Below are positions 1 to 10,800 of a stretch of DNA of 26,822 bases, in pieces. The stretch covers positions 50,284-77,105 of the forward strand of contig JAHBMJ010004853.1 of the NCBI GenBank assembly GCA_018398765.1, given 5' to 3'. Position 1 is the stretch's first letter; every line of letters starts with the position of its first letter. This DNA comes from Chromera velia. Its lineage: Eukaryota > Sar > Chromeraceae. Both the position numbers and the translations under genes were made by a program. The notes below the pieces were generated by a model that did no database searches, had not been told where the DNA came from, and worked only from the letters and a program-made list of their open reading frames with translations.

Positions 1-44
1 CCCCCACACACACACACAGACTACTAGAAAGACAGGAGGCAAAC

Positions 45-1665
45 CTGATGAGAGTGCTGGAAGGCCTCCTCTGCCAACTTCCTCAGCTGCTTCTCGTCAG
101 ACGCGAACCCCGACCCCAGTCCCCCCAGGGCAAACGCTGCCCTCACAAGAACGGGGTACCCGAGTTTGTTGGCGGCATCCACCACTTCCTCGACGTTCAG
201 GGCGGGGAATGAGGGGGCACACCTGATTGCAGAGTGAGAGAGAGGGAGAGAATTCATTTCAATGGAGCGTACTGTTGAGGTGCAAGGCCAGACAGACAAG
301 AGAAGAGTGCATGGGGGGGATACATTAGGGAGGAGGAAAGGGATGGACGCACGGACGCAAAGGGAACCGATCGAATGAGCTTCGCAACACAGCAAGCGAA
401 GGAATGCTGGCTAAGTTTGTGTGATCGTCAATCCACTTGAAGGCCTTCTCACTGCCATATTTGTTTTCTTGTCCTTCCCACTTTGCCCCTTCTTAATGGA
501 CTGTGGAGGAGTCTTTTGCAAATACACACAGAGGGACATGGTGTGAAAAGCATGCTTGTTGTGTTCTGGTGACTGACTTTGCCCCGATTTTCTTCAGTTC
601 TTGTGCGAACACGTCTCTGTCCTCAGTCTGCTCGATAGCGGAGATGGGTGTGCCCAGGACCCTCACCCCATACTTCTCGAAGATACCCGTGTTCTGGAGC
701 ACACACCCACAGTTGAGGGCAGTCTGCCCTCCAAACGTGCAGAAGATGCCGTCAGGCCTCTCCTTGGCAATGACCTGCTCCACAAAGTAGGCGTTGACGG
801 GGAGGAAGTAAACCTTATCGGCGAGTCCCTCGGATGTCTGCACGGTCGCGATGTTCGGGTTGATCAACACCGAGTACACGTTGGCCTCCTTCAAGGCCTT
901 GATGCACTGAGACCCTGAGTAGTCGAATTCGCCCGCCTGCCCGATGGACAGACCTCCGCTTCCAAGGACCAAGACCTTGGTCTGGGTCTGGGGAAATTGG
1001 ATAGGCACGGTCGTGACGGGGATGAGGCGGGGGTCGTGCACGGCTCGAAGGAAGTCGTAGAAGAGGAAGGAGGTGTCGGTGGGCCCTCCTGCTGACTCGG
1101 GGTGGAACTGGACTGAGAACCTGCCAGGAAGAAGCCAGAGAGCAGAGGCAGGGAGAGGCGGAGGAAAAGGAGAACACACACGTGAAGCTAGAAACACGTT
1201 GCGGAAAGTGGGGACGGAGGCACAGAAGACAAGCGGAACTGACGGTTCAAATCGCCCGGAAAGAAGGTCGGTTTTTCTACGCAACAAAACTGATATATCC
1301 ATTGGGCATATCGTTGTTAGATTAGTGAAAGGAAATAAGGGAGTAGCTCAGAGAGTATGGTCGCTGTTCAGTCCACACCGAGCGGATCTCTCAGCCAAGG
1401 CTGAAACAAAGTGATGCATCATCGCTACACGTCCCCCCTTCGTTTCACAATTCACAAGCGCACACAAAAAAAGAGAGGGAGATGCCCTCCCTCGAGCCTC
1501 ACCCCTACCCAACGAAGATTTCAAAGCACAGCAGCCACAGCGAGAGAGATCACCCAACAAACAAACAATGACAGACAGACCAAGGGAACTTCTGATGGAC
1601 GATTCCTTCGTTCGACTTGTCGTTGGCGTTCACGAAGAACTGCATCCACCCGGCGGGAAGCGAAT

Positions 1666-1730
<65 letters not shown>

Positions 1731-1786
1731 TATATATACACATACACACACATGCACACACATGCACACACATGCACACACATGCA

Positions 1787-1820
<34 letters not shown>

Positions 1821-3659
1821 AGCAGACAGGCGCATCAGAGATGTTTACTCTCGTGCATCGCAACACCAGCGCCTCCCCTGAGTAGAAACAGGAAAGGCGT
1901 GACAAACGCAGTCCACACACACGCCCAGGCTCTAACAAACACGCACAGCAAGACGATCACCGTATCCCCTCGCACACACAAGTGAACACGTAACTAACCA
2001 CACACATATGCTTTCACTCCCACACATCGCACACGACACGCACACGAACTGTTCAACAGAAACTGAAAGAATACACAACCAACACGCCTTCCATGATCCC
2101 CACGCAAAGGGCGTATGCAAAGAACAACATACTACGAGCACGCTCGCGTGCGAATGAGAACGCGAAAAACGCGCAACTGAACGACCACCTGTTGTCGCCG
2201 AAGCGGTTCTCTCGATGAGGAAAGGACGGACGATAGAAGAAGAGACAGGCAGGCCGAAGGAGCAAGCGAAGGAAAGAACACCCAGGCATTCCTTCTAGAC
2301 TCTTCTGTTCTCAGAACCCTGAGAAGCATCAGGGATGAGGCCAACGCGATGAGGCCAAGCGGCCACGTTCCTTCTCCACACTCCGTCCTTTCTCACCACC
2401 ACACAAGACACAGTGCATGCTGAGCATGGAAGAAGACACGATTCAGACGCAACACGGGCACAAGTACCGAGCAGACAGGCCACTCCTCTCGCTCTGTACA
2501 TAGACGAAAACCGAACAAGAAACAAGCAGACAGATGGAAGACGAAAACCGAACAAGAAACAAACAGCCAGAGAGGACGAACCAGGGTCGACAGCATAACC
2601 GTGGTTCTGGGGTGTGATGTAGCACTTGGTGGTACGGCAATCGATCACGGGCTGGTTCATTCCTCTGTTCCCGTACTTCATCTTGAAGGTCTTGGCACCA
2701 GCAGCCAAAGCCATCAACTGGTTCCCCAGACAAATACCGAAGATCGGTTTTCCCCTTGCCATCACTTTCTGGATGTTCTTGATGGTCGCCTCGCAGTACG
2801 TGGGGTCGCCGGGGCCGTTGGAGAGGAACAAACCGTCGAACTCCTCATCACCGAACGGATAGTCCCAAGGCACGACCTTCAGCTTGATGTTGTGCGGGAG
2901 GTTGTAGACGAAGTGCCTGATGATGTTATACTTCATCCCGCAGTCAACGGCCACAATGGTGATCTGCTCAGGGGCCTTGAGGTACCCAGGCTGCATAGAG
3001 ACAGACATACAGAGGTCTGTAGAAGGAGTAATGAGAGAAAATCAAACTGCCGTCTCGTCTCGCTTCCGACTTACCTTGTTGACGAGTTCAGAGGGTGTGC
3101 AGTAAACGCTGGGTTCTTTCCGGGACACCTGTGGCATGAGGTTCTCGACATTGGGGTTGTACAGAGGGATGGAGTCCTTCTTCTTGATGTCGTCGCCAAT
3201 CAAAATCTTGCCCAGAATAGAACCGTGCTCGCGAATGTGCTTGGTCAAGGCACGAGTGTCAATGCCTGTGATTCCAGCGACACCCTCGTCTTTCAGCCAC
3301 TGTGAGAGAGAACGCACGGCTTTGTAGTGGGAAGAGACTAAGGAATAGTCAGCGGTCAAGAGACCTTTTGGGTGAATTCGCTCTCCCTCAAAATTCTTTG
3401 GGAGCCCGAAGGCATCCTTGTCTGCGTTGGGAACTCCATAGTTTCCAACAAGGGGATAAGTCAAACACAAAATTTGTCCGCAATAAGAGGGATCAGTGAG
3501 TGATTCGGGGTAGCCAACCATACCAGTGTTGAACACGACCTCCCCCGCAGTCGAGTGGGGATGACCGAAGGAAAAGCCATCGAAGGTTGTACCGTCCAGA
3601 AGCACAAGCTGAGCTGGCACAGTCAGCTCCTGCTTATCTTCAATCAGGACGTCTGACAT
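45..3659 (-). CDS. Glutamine-hydrolysing carbamoyl-phosphate synthetase II (fused GATase-CPSase), 5' part, five exons
   Basis: This enzyme makes carbamoyl phosphate from glutamine, bicarbonate and ATP, the first step of de novo pyrimidine synthesis. Exons on the minus strand are 3659-3075, 2990-2582, 1665-1581, 1120-578 and 222-45. They give 600 residues in one frame (intron phases 0, 1, 2, 2, 0), and the gene runs off the left edge inside intron 5. Residues 1-195 are the small-subunit N-terminal domain. The class I glutaminase follows, with nucleophile Cys282 in GICLGNQ and the His366/Glu368 pair in QFHPE. The synthetase half starts near residue 408 with the canonical [17 protein letters not shown] stretch, then [10 protein letters not shown], and an ATP-grasp segment ([19 protein letters not shown]) near residues 561-579. 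The start ATG at 3659 gives a normal N terminus with no targeting peptide, so a cytosolic enzyme is likely. Whether ATCase or DHOase is fused further on cannot be seen. It is divergent from the cyclin gene. Confidence 0.97.
1344..1427 (-). ncRNA. Intronic box C/D snoRNA, copy A, in carbamoyl-phosphate synthetase intron 3
   Basis: It lies in sense inside intron 3 (1580-1121) of the host gene. On the minus strand the order is a terminal stem strand TAGC, a C box ATGATGC (6 of 7 to RTGATGA), a guide ending next to a D' box CTGA, an internal spacer, a second guide next to a D box CTGA, and the closing strand GCTA. This copy's stem can extend to GTAGC/GCTAC. It is identical over 87 nt to the copy at 8911-8997. 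The guides are complementary to conserved small-subunit rRNA (CAAGGCTGAAAC and GAGTATGGTCGC), so a role in 2'-O-methylation of 18S rRNA is inferred. It would be released from the spliced intron by debranching and trimming. Confidence 0.82.
1668..1820. repeat. Compound CA/TA microsatellite at the acceptor of CPS intron 2
   Basis: A run of CA dinucleotides is followed by alternating TA and CA tracts, then by several copies of a ten-base CA unit carrying ATG, then CA again. Read on the gene strand it is a TG/TA tract that ends directly in the GCAG acceptor of intron 2 at 1666-1667. It therefore takes the place of the usual pyrimidine tract. Confidence 0.95.
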
Positions 3660-3814
3660 GATCTCTTTTCGGTGAAGGGGTCAGAAGAGTAAGGAGAGAA
3701 GGCACAGATAAGAGGCAGAAGCGATACTCAGTCAAAAGTTTCACGTACGTTCGTGTGATAGAATGGCAAAGAGCAGTACGGTCAGGAAGTCTCTCTTCAG
3801 ACTGATCGACAGCA

Positions 3815-3822
3815 TGCATGCA
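3815..3822. promoter_or_regulatory. TGCATGCA palindrome, candidate AP2-type site
   Basis: The perfect 8-bp palindrome, embedded in GCATGCATGC, sits about 155 nt upstream of the carbamoyl-phosphate synthetase start and on the shared side of the cyclin gene. The sequence is a known AP2-domain target in apicomplexans. Function here is inferred from position and from its enrichment in the window. Confidence 0.35.
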
Positions 3823-4614
3823 GTCTCGAGATTTCAGTTTTCTTTTCGAAATTCGAACGATCGAACAACGAGGGCATTTTTTGCTGTCAGACTGCATGAC
3901 TCCGACGGGCGAGAGCCGCTGACGCACGCAACCGTGCGAGTGGCCCCGGAAAGCCGTTCAGCAAGAGAAAGTGCCGAAAAACTTGAACTTTCCGGGGCCA
4001 AGGAGCGCGGCCGCGCGGGGGAGTGTGTGTCTCGAGTTTCACGCGAAGGAAAAAATGCGGAGCTGCCATCTGAGGGAAAAAATCAGACGGTCAGCTTTTC
4101 CTGCACGTCTGCAACGTTCAGTGAGTTCAGAAGGTCCTTCGAACGTTGGTATCGCACGAAGGAAGCGGTTCTTTTCCTTCTGCCCTGTCATCAATGCGTA
4201 ACACAGGAAAGGAAACAAGATTGGGGCGTTGTCTTGTTACCTTTCGGAGTCCTGGGGACTCTTCGTAGCCGAGCTGTACGACGTCTTTCTTCTTTTGAAT
4301 CTTTCCTACTCCACCATTCCCCGTCTTTTCACAACACTTTCTCCCTCAATTGCCCACAGTTACCGTTCCATTTGTATCTCCTCGTAAGCAGACTGCGCTG
4401 CTTACTTATTGCTCTTCCAAGTAGATTTTTCCAGTGCAAGAGAGGTGACCTTTGGGAGGAAATCGCCGAATCGTTTGGGTGTTTGTTCCTCTCCCCCCCT
4501 TCCGCCCTGGCTGGCCTCGATTGCCCCCACCCCTTCACTGGACCAAAAGCCTCTAACTGCGCCATGCAAAGGAAACTAAAAAGCGATTTTTGAAGGGAGG
4601 ATTCGAAGCGCCTG

Positions 4615-4772
4615 GTGAGTTTCTGGGGATATTTCTGACTTTTTCCCCTCTCGTCTCTGTTCCTTCACACACCCGAATCTCTGTTGCGAAGCCCTGACGA
4701 GACTTTTCTCTGGCAGTTTCCGTCAATCCCCACTCTTATCCCCCTCTCACCCTTTCTTGTGCATCCATGCAG
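4615..4772 (+). other. Probable 5' UTR intron of the cyclin gene
   Basis: A strong donor CTG/GTGAGT at 4615 is followed by a pyrimidine-rich stretch and two usable acceptors, TGGCAG ending at 4716 and CATGCAG ending at 4772. Use of the second acceptor removes an upstream ATG at 4767 that would otherwise open a 77-codon overlapping frame. The ATG at 4849, in good context (AAGATGG), then becomes the first one downstream. This is inference from splice consensus only. Confidence 0.35.
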
Positions 4773-4848
4773 ACTGTCGTCTCTCCATACCTCCAAAGGA
4801 GGCACCGCACCCTCGAACAACACCTTGCCTCCCAATCTGTCTCTGAAG

Positions 4849-7800
4849 ATGGATCCCCAAAGAAACTCCAAAACAGCAGCCACCGGAGGACGCGCCCCCC
4901 GCTGCCCCCCTTCCCACCAGAGCAGGAGAAACCCTCCCGCAGTGGACGGGGACAGAGGGGTACATTCCATCGGAAAGCACACGATCGAAAGAGACCCTGA
5001 AGCTGCGAGTACTACAACCAGAAAAGGAGACGGAAATCGAGACAGCACAGGAGACTGCGGGAGACCGACAGCACCTCCTTCGCACACCCAAGACCAATGG
5101 CTCGAAACCGTTGACGAAAATTCAATGCATTCTATCATGAACATGTCTTCTTCTTCCTCCTCCTCCTCTTCCTCTCTGCTCATTCGAGCCCCGAGGGGGA
5201 AGGAAATCAAGCACGAAAGGCGTTCCTACCAAAATTCACACACATTTTCCTCTTCTTCCTCTTCTGCACCCTCCACACACACCACAACAACCAGCCAAGC
5301 CCCTCTACCCCGAGCCCATCACCGCCACCCTGCTGCTGGTCATCCGGAGGACCCAGCAGAGGGTAGACGAGCCTCTCCTTCCCTACACCCTTCCTCTTCT
5401 TCCACATGTATCCCTACTCAAACCCAGAACCCCCACCTCCTTGCACCCGTCTCTTCATCCTCTTCCTCATCTCACCTCAATGAGAGCATCAGACCCCATC
5501 CACAGCAAGAAAGACGCAGCCAGAAAGAACGAGAAAGGCACAGACAGACCATTGAGGACCCTTCTCCAACTCCCGTCGCCGCCGCCCCTCATCACACACA
5601 GAGGTCAGCACAGGAGAGGGACCCCAGACTTGTCTCTGCCCGTCCCCCGCTTACGAGTGTCGCCGTGCAGCAGGGGGAAAGGCAGAGACCAACACAAAGA
5701 GACAGGCCGGACTCCACAGCAGTCAGCAGAAGCGTCTCCGTCTCCTCCCAAGACAAAACCAACCAGGACCTCCCGAGATCCTCCGCCCCCCTTCCAGCTC
5801 CTTCCCTGCCTCCTGCAGCATCCTCCACCGCACATCCATATCACCCCCCACCCTCTGTGGAAATCCCTTCAGTACATGTGTCCGCCCCAGCCCCCCTCCC
5901 CCCGTCCCGTCCGACTACAAGCCAAGACGGGGATCGGGTTAGTTCTTCCTCTTCCTCCCTCTTGATCGCTCTTGAGGCGGGGGGGGTGCGGAGGGGGGGG
6001 CGTGGGTCATGTAGCTCTGGTGCCTCAGATCCGCTTTCTTCCCTCTCTTCCTCCTCCGTCTCAGGGGGGGCAAGGGCCTCTTTGTCCTCTTCCGCCCATC
6101 CTCCCCAGGGGGGGGGACCCACAGACGGGGACAGAGACGGAAATGGGCGAGGGAGACGTATCCGGGGTCAGACTTCTCAACCGCACTGCCCCCATTTTCG
6201 AGCAGGAGAAAGAGACGGCGACCGAGAAGGAGGGTCGTCGTCTGAACTTGCGGAGGGGGGAGCAGAGCACAGGGGGAGGGTGAGGAGACGGGATTCTTTT
6301 GAGTCTTCCGTCTCCGTCGGAAGGGAGGAAGAACAAGGGGAAGGGCAGAACTATCAACAGGGGCATGAGTGGAGGGATATGGTGACAGGGGCGACATTTG
6401 TGCCTGTAGATACCACAGCCGGGGGCATCAATGGACAAATCAATCCTGCCGCCGCTCCCTCATCTTCAGCCCCTGGGTCCTTCCCACTTCCTGAGCCCGG
6501 GGTGTGGGACCAGGACCCAGGCGGGCCCCGGCACCCTTCCTCCTCTTCAGGAGCAGAGGGTCCCCAAACAATGGCACGCGAAGGGGCCCATGCGAGGGGT
6601 GCAGAGGGTGACCCCCTCCGTGAGTCTCGGGACTCGACTCTGACACAGAGCAGCGTGGATCCCCATGACTTCTTCTCTGTCGGGTCTGCAGGCACGCACT
6701 CGAACCCTGCCCTTCCAGCACAACCGCAGAGAGAGGGAACGGCACAAAGATTGTTCGTGCCCTTCAGAGAGCGTCTAGCGTCTGTACACCGACAACATGC
6801 CCACCAGCCGCGGCAGCAGCATGTGGAAGAGGGGGGTGGTGAAGAAACAGAAGCAGAGGCAGGTGGGGATAGGAACCTCGGAGGGCAGCTCAGCAAGCCC
6901 GTTGAGATGCACTCCCGACGTTTTTGTGAGTCTGTCAGAGCTCACGCTCCTTCCTCTGCTCTCCTGTGTGTGCACCCCCCGGACCCTCCAGGGCACCTCT
7001 CTCATCCACCGTTTTCCGCAACGCAGAGAGACAGGCAAAGAGAAAGGGGTGGGTTCACGGGAGAAGAGGGAAGGCGAACCTCCAACCCCCCTGCGGCTTT
7101 TTCGGCTGCTGCGTTCCATTCAGCTGCTGCGGGCCCAGGAGATCCTCATCTGTTTGCAGACGGAGGGGGCCCTCCTGGGTCCTCCCGCCGGGGTGTGGCG
7201 TCAATGGATGACGTGCACCCCTGGCAGCAAAACTATGGGGGGGCACAGCACCCCCATCAGTTGAATGCCCATGCTGCAGCAGGGAGGGAGGGAATGCAGA
7301 TGCCTCCTCCTACAGGACGTGTCCCTTCAGAGCATGGGGGGAGGATGGAGAGGGGTACGGGGTCCAGGTCTGCAGTCTCGACTGCAGGGTTTGGTCTCCC
7401 GATCTCACCCCCGCTCGCCCCCCTTCACCCCGGATGTGTGTCCGCAACCCCGAATCAGATGTTGGATACCCCTCGGCAACCTGTGTGGGGTGCCGGGGGT
7501 GTGGACCTAGACGACACCCCGGACGTCCGAGGCGAATACGAAATTCGGAGTGGAATGCAAAAACGCTCTCGAATCTCGTTAGAGCTTCTGTCTTGGGGTG
7601 ATCTGAGAGGTGCCGATTCGACGCTTCCTCTTCCGAAGAAACGTGCGGTGGACAGGGGTGATGAGACAATGGGAGGGCTGGACGTTGATCCTGCAACAGC
7701 AGAGAAGAGGGAGAAAGAAGGAGGAATGTCGAGAGAGAAATTGGCAGCACGACTGCAGAGTTGTCTAGGATGGCACGTTGACGAGGTGTTGCAATCGATG

Positions 7801-10800
7801 AACATCGAACAGTCAAAACACAGACGGCATGCAGGAACATTTCTTCCTCCTCATGTTCGACCATCGTTCAGGTCTGTCTGTTGTACCCCTCTTTCTTCTT
7901 TCCTTTCTTTCTCTTCCTCTCTTCTGTTACTTCGCTTTCTCTCACCCTCTCTCTGCGTTTTGCCTTTCGTTGCCAATTCCACTTTTCCTCTTCTGTTTCG
8001 GTCATCCATTTTCTCCTCGACAGAAAGTAATCCGTTTCCCGTCTGTCTCTTTTCAATCCAACCGCATATGCAAGACCACATCTCAACTCTCCCTCTCTTC
8101 TGCTCCCTCCTTCCCTGGAATGCAGAAACAAAGTGTTCCGATGGTACGGTGAGATGTTCGACTGTCTCCACCTAACAGACGACATCTTCTTCCATTCTAC
8201 CTCCCTCCTCGACCGTGTACTCCTCCTCCCTGACCCCTCAAGGGTGCCTGTAGAGTCAGTCAGGCAGGCATGCAAGCTGCTTTCTTGTGGGGGGAATTAG
8301 AGAAATGGACAATTGTGCTTCTCAACTCTTCAGTCGAGCCGGTCAATCGGTATCTCCTCATTTGGTCTGGTCGAGTAAAAAGCTGCCTGCTCTCTCGCAC
8401 AAGCCCCATGGATGCCGGTCTGTGTCTGTCTGTGCCATGTCCTCTCTCTCCTGTGATGCCGCTTTCCTTCTCCGTTTCTCCAATGCAACCAGAGAGTGAC
8501 AGTCGTGCTTGTCATGCTTTCATTTACCCCTTTTTTTCTCAATATGAGTGTGTGTGTCTGTTTTTGTGTCTGGACTCTGGACATGCTTCGGCTTGTTTGT
8601 GTGTGCGTGTGTGTGTGTGTGTGTGTGTGCATCCGTGCAGGTCTGCCCACGAACTCGAATTGGTTGCCATCGCTGTGGTGGTGACGGTGCTGAAGGTGCA
8701 CGACACGAACATGAGTGCCTTGGACAACTTCCAGGGGAGTATGAGCAAATTCCTCCAGCACATCGGGAACAACAGATTTCCTGCGTCAGTAGATGGACAG
8801 CTAGATGTTTATCTCATTTTTTTCGATACTTCTTTTTTAGGTAGATATTGGCTCTCTCTCTCTCTCTCTCTCTTACTGAGGGTCATGAAAGGAACGAAGG
8901 AAGGAGGGAAGTGTAGCGATGATGCATCACTTTGTTTCAGCCTTGGCTGAGAGATCCGCTCGGTGTGGACTGAACAGCGACCATACTCTCTGAGCTATCC
9001 TTTCACTTCTTGGAAGTGAACAGAAAGAAAGGAACGCGATTTAGACCGGTTGGCTTTGATTTCTGTCTCAAGAAAAATGTGTCGTGCTGGGCTCGTTGAA
9101 AACTTTCTTCCTTTCTTCTGTGCGTCTGCCTCTCCCTCTCTCCACTTCTGTTTTTCCTCCTGTCTCCGTGTGCATTATTTATTTTATATTCCCATGCCAT
9201 GCAGGGACACTGTGTATGCGGAGGAGTGCCGGGTCCTGAACGCTCTCGACTTCAAAGTGGTCCTCTACCCGACAGCCTTCGACTTCCTTCCCTCACTGGC
9301 CTACAGAGCGGCATCTCTTCCTAACGGGACTCTCCACAAGTCCCCAATCTGGTCTGTTTGTCTGTTTGTGTGTGTGTGTGTGTTTGTTTGTTCTTTTCTC
9401 TGGTGGCTTGGTCCTGTGCTCTGCTGTCTTCCTTCTTGCTCCACAAATCTCCTGGCGTGTCTGTTTGTCTTCTCCACCGTCCGGTTCTCTTTCTACGGCT
9501 TGACCAAAAGTGAAGGTCGTCTGTTTTTCCGTTCTGTTCTTCCTTTGTTTCTGGTCCTTAGTTCCCTGATTCTTCAGAGGAATTAAGCGGTCTGCCTGAC
9601 TTTTTGATGCTTCCAGCTGCATGGCATTTTTCATTTCTTTGTGTATCCGATTTCTTTCTCGATCTTCTCATGCAGGCTTCTGGCGGTCTACCTGACGAAG
9701 CTGTCGGTGTTCGACCTCTCTCTCCTCTCTGTGCCCCCGGCCGTGATCGCTGTCGGGGCTCTGCTTCTCTCGACAGTCACGTTCGAGTACAATGCGGAGA
9801 GGCAGAGGGGAGAGGAACCGGCAGTGAACCAGAGACTGCAGAAACGGGTCAGCCAGGGAGTGAGGAGACGAAGGGGATGTGTCCGTGTCTGTGTGAGTGG
9901 GAGTGTGAGAGAGAGAGAGTTGGAGAGTGTGCTTTTCGATAGACGGGTGATCGGCTCATTTCAGTTTCACTTTTACACTGCTGGGATCTTGGGGCTCCCC
10001 ATTTGTCCTTCGCACTCTTGGTTGTTCTTTTCACGCGTTTGTCGGCGTTTGTGTCGGCAGCTGCGCCGAGTTCCCAGAGAGGTTTTGCAAAGAAAATCAA
10101 TTCTCACTTCTCAGTGTGTAAAATTATCCCATCGCATCGTATTGCAGCTGCTGGCTCTTCTGGAGGACTTCGCTCATCTGGTCTCCCCTATCGATTCCTT
10201 CCACGCCGCCGCCCGTCTCTTGGCTCTCTGGGAAGTCTGTTCACCCCCCCTTCCCCAGAGATCCTCCACCACCCATGCGCCTGCACCTGCACTCTCACCT
10301 CCAGCAAGAGACTCCTCCGCGATGCCGATTTCTCCTGAGATGGGAACCCAGGGGAGAGGGGGAACGGAGGCTACACCCATGTCCATATGTCCCTCGACAA
10401 ACAGACGATCTACTCGTATGACCACCCCACATACGGGTTATGCAAATCCGCACCTCGGAGGGGGGCATGGGGAGAGAGGGATGGCGGTAGCCGTCTCTGC
10501 GGTTCGTCGTGCATTCCCCCTCTTGGCCGTACACCAACCGTCTACGTTCACGTCTCCGCCCTCACCCGACCTCAAAAACCACACCCAAGCCATCACAGCC
10601 AAGTACAGTGCAGAAGCAAGCGGACAGGTCGCATTGTTCGAGCGACCGGCTTGTGAGAAGATCGCAGCTGAGCTTCTGTTCGCTGTCGCGACTGCAAACA
10701 CAAAAACATCCTCGAAGTTCCAAAGGGTGCGAGACGGGAACACGGGGTGGGGGGCTGACGGACGTATGACTGCCCTTGTCGATGCCATTGTCGGCCCAGT

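Larger units (their letters stand above)
3660..4848. other. Divergent intergenic region between carbamoyl-phosphate synthetase and cyclin starts
   Basis: About 1.2 kb separate the two start codons. It must hold both promoters and both 5' untranslated regions. Visible items are a TGCATGCA palindrome at 3815-3822, a cluster of TTCGAA-like sequence near 3842-3867, and a likely 5' UTR intron of the cyclin gene near 4615-4772. A 276-codon open frame on the plus strand (3763-4593) has no recognisable domain, is Arg/Ser-rich in a compositional way, and is treated as chance. Confidence 0.6.

Noticed and set aside
1340-1430. tRNA-type A box (TAGCTCAGAGAG) on the plus strand, suggesting a SINE
   Set aside because: The opposite strand explains the whole 84-nt segment as a box C/D snoRNA with two rRNA guides, and there is no B box at the right spacing.
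2601-3305. A 234-codon plus-strand open frame
   Set aside because: It is the antisense shadow of carbamoyl-phosphate synthetase exons 1 and 2, whose protein is strongly conserved.
3763-4593. A 276-codon open frame on the plus strand in the divergent spacer
   Set aside because: It has no domain, no signal peptide and a composition that matches the spacer. It overlaps the expected promoter and 5' UTR of the cyclin gene.
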